This document shows, one piece after another, positions 57,831 through 64,000 of a stretch of 64,000 nucleotides of DNA. The stretch is taken from the NCBI GenBank assembly GCA_944472135.2, contig OX235264.1, positions 84,268,319 to 84,332,318 on the forward strand. The letters run 5' to 3'. The notes below the pieces were generated by a model, which worked only from the letters and a program-made list of their open reading frames with translations, made no database searches and was not told where the DNA came from. A program made the position numbers and the translations under genes. Source of the DNA: Trichobilharzia regenti (taxonomy: Eukaryota; Platyhelminthes; Trematoda; Strigeidida; Schistosomatidae). Within the stretch, counting starts at the first letter, position 1; each line of letters starts with the position of its first letter.

Positions 57831-58155
57831 TGCTAGCCACCATCCACCAATTGTATACTAACTAAATACCCAGACATCGTCGAAGCATCTGCACAAGAAG
57901 CCGACATGTCAACCTGAGACCGAGCACTTCGGTCCAATCAATCGACGGGAAAATCAAAAATTCAATTCAATATTGTTAATAAGGCTTATATAGGTGATAA
58001 GAATAACAAAGTTAGTATATGCATATATGTAGACAATTCAATAAATAAATAAATTAGGTCAAATCAAATGGAACGATAATCAGAGTTTAAATAAATATCA
58101 TAAAAGTACGAAGGAGAGGGATGATAAGAAAGGGTGGGAGGGTTTTGAATAGAAT

Positions 58156-59769
58156 TCACCTAGGCCAAGGGAGAGACAAAGGTAGAACAAATTTCTTTTG
58201 TATACAAAGACTAGGATTGTTCTCTCGAATTCCCATAGCTTCGGCTAAGTGTAAAAGTCGGGTTCTGATTCCGTTCGAAAGACTTGATGGAATGCGGTAA
58301 ATAACTTTGAAAGCACTATTTTTGTCCACTTGATGACCACTATCAATCAAATGAGCCAAAATAGAACTTCGTATGGACTTTATTTGACCTTTTCCGAACC
58401 ATGAAGGAAGATGCTCATTAATGCGTTTGTTAAGCTGCCTAGTTGTTCGGCCTATATAGCTTTCTCCACAGGAGCAACTAAATTTATAGATACACATGGA
58501 AGTGGCACAACTCGGTAACTTATCTTTCACTTGAGCAATCAAAATTGGCCGGCTGGAAAATGACAAACAGAGGGTGGCGGCAGTATAAGTCCGTTTTATC
58601 GCTCTCGATAATCTCTGATGTAAGACTTCACTAGCCACGTCTCCATTAAATTGCAGTTTGATGAACAGTTGTTTCTTTTTAACTGTTATCGGTTTCTCTT
58701 TATTGTACTTAGCATTCATGTGTCTCCTGACAAATCTACTAGGATAACCCATTTGGACTAACGTATTTTGGATGTATCCTAGCTCATTCTCTAGAGAGTC
58801 ATCTGTACAGATGCGTCTTGCTCTATTCGTCAGGCATCTGACCAAATTGATTTTGTAACGGATTGGTACATAACTGAGGAAATGTGTATATTGTCCTACA
58901 GATGTAGGTTTTCTATAGACATCTCTCTTTAGTGAACCATCCTCTCTTCTGCTCAATTGGACGTCAAGAAAATGTAGTCCACCATCATATTCTTCTTCAC
59001 AAGTGAAGATAAGCGATGGATGTGCATCGTTAAACTTTTTTAACATTTCATTCTTGTCAGCTTTCACATCAAGAATAATAAAGGTATCATCAACATAACG
59101 AAAATAAGAATCAGATTTTTCTATTACTTTTTTCAATGAACCATTTTCAATCTTGGCAAGAAAGAAATCTGCTAAAATTGGCCCCAACGGAGAACCCATG
59201 GCAATACCGTCGATTTGCCTGTAGTAAAGGTTGTTAAATATGAAATGTACATTCATAGTACATCTTAAAAGCAACTCTTTCAGACTACTAACCGGTATTC
59301 CGATGTCGATCTGTTTTTCTAGTATCTGTTGGCACATGAATTCCACAGTCTCCATAAGTGGTACATTGGTAAACAGTGATGCTACATCGAGGGAAAGCAT
59401 TTGCTTTCCATTTACATTAATATCATCCACGTTAGCAATAAATTCAAAAACATCTTTAACACTATGATTTACTACCAACTTGTGTAATGGTTGGAGGAGT
59501 TCACCTAGCCACTTTGCCACTCCATGGTAGGTAGAGTTTGACATATCCAGGACTGGACGAAGAGGAAGTCCTGGTTTATGTATTTTGGGTAGACCGTACA
59601 GACGTGAAGTATTACTTCCAGTAGGTTTAAGACGGTTATATGCTGCCTCTGAGATTATTCCGCTTTTTCTCAGTTCCTTAAGCGTGTTGGTTAACTGCTT
59701 TTCAGCCTTTCCGTCCAGATCTATTGGGTTCATAAGGTTCGACCGATTAGTAAGACACTCAAGAGTCAC
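58156..59769 (-). CDS. PLE reverse transcriptase / GIY-YIG endonuclease (open)
   Basis: 537 codons. The first ~12 come from flanking DNA. LYGLPKIHKPGLPLRPVLD is at 58-76, SLDVASLFTNVPLMETVEF at 126-144 (motif A), IDGIAMGSPLGPILADFF at 186-203 (motif B), YVDDTF at 225-230 (motif C), a thumb to about 420, a CSCGESYIGRTTRQ core at 432-445 with R and EH at 449-453, and HLIDSGHQVD at 473-482. No stops or frameshifts. All RT and GIY-YIG signature residues are present, but the N-terminal region seen in the PLE at 38157 is missing. It is the best preserved PLE here. Confidence 0.88.
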   Translation of the reverse strand: MTLECLTNRSNLMNPIDLDGKAEKQLTNTLKELRKSGIISEAAYNRLKPTGSNTSRLYGLPKIHKPGLPLRPVLDMSNSTYHGVAKWLGELLQPLHKLVVNHSVKDVFEFIANVDDINVNGKQMLSLDVASLFTNVPLMETVEFMCQQILEKQIDIGIPVSSLKELLLRCTMNVHFIFNNLYYRQIDGIAMGSPLGPILADFFLAKIENGSLKKVIEKSDSYFRYVDDTFIILDVKADKNEMLKKFNDAHPSLIFTCEEEYDGGLHFLDVQLSRREDGSLKRDVYRKPTSVGQYTHFLSYVPIRYKINLVRCLTNRARRICTDDSLENELGYIQNTLVQMGYPSRFVRRHMNAKYNKEKPITVKKKQLFIKLQFNGDVASEVLHQRLSRAIKRTYTAATLCLSFSSRPILIAQVKDKLPSCATSMCIYKFSCSCGESYIGRTTRQLNKRINEHLPSWFGKGQIKSIRSSILAHLIDSGHQVDKNSAFKVIYRIPSSLSNGIRTRLLHLAEAMGIRENNPSLCIQKKFVLPLSLPWPR

Positions 59770-59805
59770 GCAATGAATTAGATCGACTCACTCAAATCAT
59801 GCATC

Positions 59806-61908
59806 ATGGAATTAACAAATGATGTAACAGAAAGGTTTTATGCTGTAGGCGAGATCACAGGGCACCTGGAGGAACAGTTCCTGGAGGAAACTCCGAAGAA
59901 TCAGCTCAGTGACCTAGGAAATGATACCACCGTCTGGTTCAGAAATTTCCCATTTACATGGCTCACCAAACATCCACAAAGAACAGGTAGTCTATGTCAA
60001 TCCTTTACATGTTATGATCACCACCATCATCCCGTAGCATCATGGCTAGTAGGTACTTAACAACCTGGGAGAAAGCTAATCGCCAAACACTCCTTAAAGG
60101 AGGATACGTTTCAATTCGTGGATCCAATAAGTCAAATCAATGTATCTGGCTTAACTGTGGCTCCGTTGGATTGGGCCTATCCACTATTCACTAACGTCTC
60201 CTCAACCGAAGCTGTATGCCACCTATGTGAGTTGATTGATTCAAACTATGTAAACTATGTTTGTATACCAACGAGGCACATCAAGTAATTAATCCTGAGA
60301 CGCACACTAAATGTTCACTTCTGAATATCTGGGAAATGTCATTAAAGACTTGATAGAATCGATGATTCCTGAGTACTGTGTTGATATTATTTGGTTGTCT
60401 CAAGCACTTATTCGAGTCTAATGAAAGTAGTAAAATTAGAATAACTGAAAGTTAGTGGAATATGATGAATACTAACGGTGGTCTGCTCCTAGTCGTGCTG
60501 ATTATTATAACGTCAATGTTAACAGTGGCATTTAAAGTTATCCGTTGTATTCCGACTAATCTTATCTTATCTTATCTTATCTTACTTGTCCTTCCAGCTC
60601 GCTCCTACATATACCCGAAGAGATCGGAATCCATGTGAAGAAGCCTAGCTAATGTATTCACAAGAATTTACCACAGACACTCTAATCAACTTGGTCACTA
60701 TCACTTCATTGTCAAGATCTAACAGTTTCGCCTTTACCCACACCCACTCCCACTCCCACACCCGCCAAAAATCCTGCATCCCTTACTAGCTATTATTGTT
60801 GTTGTTTCACCTACCCTCAGAATTTGTTGCCCAAGTTGTCTTCTTCATCTTATTCCACATTCAATGATTCATGGCGTACCTCGAGTCGAATATCCTCAAA
60901 TATTCGAAGTTTACAACAGGGTGGATATCAGTGACCTGAATGAAATCTTACAGATAGATATTCGACAACACTCAGTCATATCCGAAATCCAAGCGGAATC
61001 AAAACGTGAATTAGCCTCCCTAGATATCCGCCTTACAAGACGATCACACGGAAGCCTACAAAGGCCAATCTACCATAACCCAAATTGGAATGGACAGCCC
61101 ACAGTCTAACACAGTTTTGTCCCGATGGGCAAACAAATAGCTCATTGCCTCTCTTGCCACGAGAATCTACCATATGTGCACTGGAGATGCACTGAATTGA
61201 ATAGGGAGAAATTGGAATCCTTCAGAAGAACAAACTCTATTCAAAACTGGATATCCGACCTCCTTCAATGCCCTCCCCTCAATAAACATCTAAATAGAAA
61301 GGCCGATACTCCTCGAGAGCTGGATTTGTCGAAGAAACAATAACAGCTAGTTGTAAATCTGAAATTCAAGCCAGATACAGTTAGTCAGATCCTCCGAAGC
61401 CGTCTGGAGAGAGAAATTCGTAGAACCTTCTTCTCTGCATCTCTACGTCTCATCCCACCACAACCACAACCACAACCACCCCACACCCACCTTCCTCTAC
61501 ACATGCTATTATTCATTCACAAAAACCTCAAAGACAAGACCCCATTGTTCACAACTTCAAGGTGTATTCACCAATTCACCTGCTCCTCGGGATCTCATTA
61601 CATACATACACCGCCGTATCAGCCACACACAGTCTAGACGTTCCCACCAACACCTACCAGCATGGTTGTCAAAAGGAGAATGTGGAGCTGTCAACACCTC
61701 AACTCTCGAGCATATCACTAATTCCCGTCATCAAGAAGAGACTCCTTTCAAAGTCATACACAAAGTACAACGTCAACAAGTCCTTGTTCTAAAGGATTTA
61801 TTCCGCCTACATCTTCTTCATTCAGCTGACGCCTTAGCAATCCTTAGGGAGAAACCTGAACTTTGTCTTCACAAACGTTTCATCCAGCCAGCTCTTTTAC
61901 TACTATAG
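59806..61908 (+). pseudogene. PLE relics upstream of tubulin C
   Basis: Inverted twin of 35854-37962 with the same stops. Order: ELTNDVTERFYAVG N-terminal piece (59806), HHPVASWLV with a stop, FTNVSSTEAV near 60200, a C-terminal scrap near 60535-60700, then thumb blocks (60864-61343), an IRRTFFSASLRL block near 61410, and a GIY-YIG end (61600-61908, HQHLPAWLSKG and CLHKRFIQP). Several generations of PLE insertion are fused. The RT catalytic motifs are absent. Confidence 0.75.
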
Positions 61909-62576
61909 CCTGACTAGTATTTCCTTACTTCCCTCATTCCTTCTTCGTCTTCTGAATAACTAGCTGTTTAATAACATCTTTGCAGGCCGTTTCATGTCTC
62001 TATTCTACAACTCATTCTCAACCTTCCCTTCTCTTGTCTCTTATCAACTATTAATTCTGAATGATTATTCATCACTCAACCAATTAGTTGTCAACCCTTT
62101 TGATTAAGCACGACTACTCCTAGTCTTTCAAACATACTTATTGCTCATTCACTCTGACTTGCTTCATCGCTCGCTCAAAGTTACCTTTGACCTCTGTTGT
62201 CAACCTATCAATCAATCAATGAATCTATGTTGTATATGCATAAACAACACCCTACACAAACCTACAGCCTTGAAGTGACTCTACGAAAAGTGATCTCTTT
62301 ACTGACAAGGCATGTCTTCTTCTTAATATTAAAAAAAAAAGTTAGTAGAAAGAGTTATTCCAGATGAGATGAGATGAGATGAGATGAGATCACGCCATGA
62401 GACCAGGTGAGGTGATATCAGACCGGGAGGATGACGCCTGCCCAAGGCGACTCTCCACATGAACCAACCACAATTGAGATTGATTATTATTGGTGTGTAG
62501 AAAATCAAGGTGAATAATTAATTATTATGGCTGTTATCACATGCATCCCCTTGACAAAGTGTTCTGATGAATGGTG

Positions 62577-62696
62577 ATTGGATGAACGATGCAGACGATC
62601 AGACCAATCAGTGAGCAGCTGAAATCAAGCATGTCAGTTTAGCTATATAAGTGTGGAGATGTGCCGGTATGCGATTAATTAGACGTGACGTGACGT
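62577..62696 (+). promoter_or_regulatory. Alpha-tubulin C core promoter
   Basis: Inverted CCAAT (ATTGG) at 62577-62581, CCAAT at 62604-62608, TATATAA at 62644-62650 and three GACGT repeats at 62682-62696, followed by the ATG at 62741. TATA to ATG is 91 bp. All elements are conserved with copies A and B. Confidence 0.65.
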
Positions 62697-62740
62697 GAGG
62701 TGACTGTACTTGTCGACATCGGTTGTCAGAAAGCATCACC

Positions 62741-64000
62741 ATGGTAGGTCGTTGTTCTTGTTTATGTGTTATGCATTGTGATGGTGACTTGAGTTGCTTG
62801 GTTAGTTGGTTGATGTAGGTGGTCGTGTATGTATTGATGGTATGTAGTGTTATGTATTACCGACATTGACTGGTATTTGGCTATCCCGGTAATGACGACG
62901 AGTAGTAGTAGTAGTAGGAGGAGGAGGAGGCTGTGTTGTTAGCTAGAATGTGAGGCAGGACTGATTTACTTGCAGGTGAGATGAGGTTCCACCTACAATA
63001 CGGCGTGTTGTAGCTAATTATTCGATTGGTAATAATCTGGATGAGTGTGAGTTGTGGTTGTCTGTCGAGTAGGCGGAGGTAGGAGGTGAAATGTTATCAG
63101 ATTAGGCGGGTGGTATAGCGAAGGATTGCATGTATTGTCACGAGAAGTTGTATGAGACAGTATGTGAGATTCGTTTTGGTAGAGTTTTAAGTTGTAAGGT
63201 GTTGTAAATTTCTCCTTGGAGTGAGTTAATCACAGTTTGTTTGTTTGTTTGTTTTTCAGCGTGAATGCATTAGTCTCCATGTTGGTCAAGCGGGTGTCCA
63301 GATGGGAGATTCGTGTTGGGAGTTGTACTGTCTGGAGCACGGGATTGAGCCAGATGGGCGAGTGTTGGTTGACTCGACAATTTCGACGAGTGGAAGTGGA
63401 AATGACGCATTCGGTACATTCTTCAGTGAGACGGGTTCCGGTCACTATGTTCCACGTGCAGTGTTTGTTGATCTTGAACCGACGGTGGTTGATGGTTTAC
63501 GCCATGGGAAGTACAAGCAGTTATTCCACCCGGAGCAGATGATTACTGGCAAGGAGGATGCGGCGAATAACTATGCGCGTGGCCACTACACGGTGGGCAA
63601 GGAGCTAGTGGACGAAGTGTTGGATCGGATACGAAAGCTGTCGGAGAGATGCACTGGTCTTCAGGGCTTCCTCATATTCCATTCGTTTGGAGGTGGTACT
63701 GGTTCAGGTTTTACCTCGCTACTGATGGAACGGTTGTCGGTGGATTTTGCGAAGAAGGCGAAACTGGAGTTCGCAGTATATCCCGCTCCACATATCTCTA
63801 CAGCTGTCGTTGAGCCGTATAACTCAATCCTGACGACTCATACGACGTTGGAGCACTCAGATTGTGCTTTCATGGTGGACAACGAGGCGATTTACGAGAT
63901 ATGCCGTCGAAATCTGACCATTGATCGCCCATCATACACGAACTTGAATCGTCTGATTGGCCAAGTGGTGAGCTCGATAACAGCTTCACTTCGATTCAGT
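62741..64000 (+). CDS. Alpha-tubulin, copy C (cut by window edge)
   Basis: Exon 1 is ATG at 62741-62743. The intron is 62744-63259 (GT...TTTTTCAG, 516 bp). Exon 2 starts at 63260 with CGT GAA TGC and is open to the window end (247 codons, through TASLRFS). The encoded part is identical to copy A, including Ser40, Lys99 and Lys115. GGGTGSG is present. It is divergent from copy B, 9.5 kb away. Whether the 3' half is intact cannot be seen. Confidence 0.93.

Larger units (their letters stand above)
57467..57968. mobile_element. Palindromic double SINE of Sm-alpha type
   Basis: Two inverted SINE copies inserted as one unit, bounded by a perfect 15-bp duplication AATATTGTTAATAAG (57452-57466 and 57969-57983). 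The arms 57465-57626 and 57698-57859 are near-perfect 162-bp complements separated by 71 bp. The minus copy has A box TGGCCCAAGTGG (57634-57645) and B box GGTTCGAGCC (57583-57592). The plus copy starts inside the head, keeps the B box and carries a ~110-bp tail. AAAAATTCAATTCAA ends the plus tail (57956-57970) and begins the minus copy (57683-57697 inverted), as if the RNA template were a tandem dimer. It lies in the 3' region of PLE 2. Confidence 0.85.
57232..59735 (-). mobile_element. Penelope-like element 2
   Basis: Minus-strand PLE at the junction of inverted blocks B and C. The coding part starts at about 59735 without the N-terminal domain and ends at 58156. The 3' region (57232-58155) contains a nested SINE unit (57467-57968) and a hammerhead-like end at 57242-57288. 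Left flank matches copy A at 35812 and right flank matches copy A at 38037 in inverse orientation, so the element sits exactly between the two blocks. It may have mediated the inversion or been inserted at it. Confidence 0.85.
59730..64000. repeat. Inverted copy (block C) of block A
   Basis: Reverse complement of about 33750-38037, nearly identical, and continuing beyond the window. It includes PLE relics, the tubulin upstream flank, promoter, intron and the first 248 codons of alpha-tubulin. Together with block B this makes three copies of the tubulin segment. Confidence 0.95.

Noticed and set aside
62560..63260. Block C as a gene-conversion mosaic of A and B
   Set aside because: C shares some variants with A and others with B, but with three copies every site has one odd copy, so private mutations explain this without conversion.
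1..64000. CRISPR array, operon or phage-type defence system
   Set aside because: The tandem and inverted repeats have no regular short spacers, and all coding evidence is eukaryotic or retroelement.

Overview
The window looks like a chromosome segment from a blood fluke (family Schistosomatidae, probably Schistosoma). It is AT-rich, has intron-bearing eukaryotic genes, and is packed with retroelements of the kinds known from schistosomes: RTE/SR2-like and CR1/SR1-like LINEs, several Penelope-like elements (PLEs) with GIY-YIG endonucleases, and tRNA-derived SINEs that carry a hammerhead ribozyme of the schistosome Sm-alpha type. No bacterial features, CRISPR arrays or operons are seen. The species assignment is inference from family content; no database search was possible.

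Layout. 1-3087: unrecognised DNA, then RTE scraps on the minus strand. 3088-14266: a foldback structure with ~180-bp terminal inverted repeats, interrupted by two almost identical tandem copies of a 5,287-bp unit. Each unit holds a decayed RTE copy, two hammerhead motifs and a PLE endonuclease scrap. 14907-18045: an internally deleted LINE and a 5'-truncated PLE whose 3' region carries a textbook hammerhead. 18046-29554: about 11 kb with no gene I can support. 29555-49548: nested inverted repeats, one alpha-tubulin gene (copy A, minus strand), at least four PLE relics, an RTE copy inserted in one PLE with a clean 10-bp target-site duplication, and a SINE inside that RTE. 49549-64000: alpha-tubulin copy B (minus), a CR1-like LINE inserted just upstream of its promoter, a PLE with an open reading frame containing a palindromic hammerhead SINE, and alpha-tubulin copy C (plus), which runs off the right edge.

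The only convincing host genes are the three alpha-tubulin copies. Each has a first exon that codes only for the start Met, one intron of about 520 bp, and a second exon encoding 451 residues. The encoded protein has Ser instead of Lys at position 40 and so lacks the classical acetylation site. All three copies have a TATA box, two oppositely oriented CCAAT boxes and tandem TGACGT motifs. Blocks A and C are in inverted orientation, B is in direct orientation to A, and B and C are head to head. The remainder is layered transposon history whose order can partly be read from nesting and target-site duplications. The most striking non-coding items are the inverted hammerhead SINE pair inserted as one unit, three structurally conserved but sequence-different hairpins at the CR1-like 3' end, and the PLE hammerheads.
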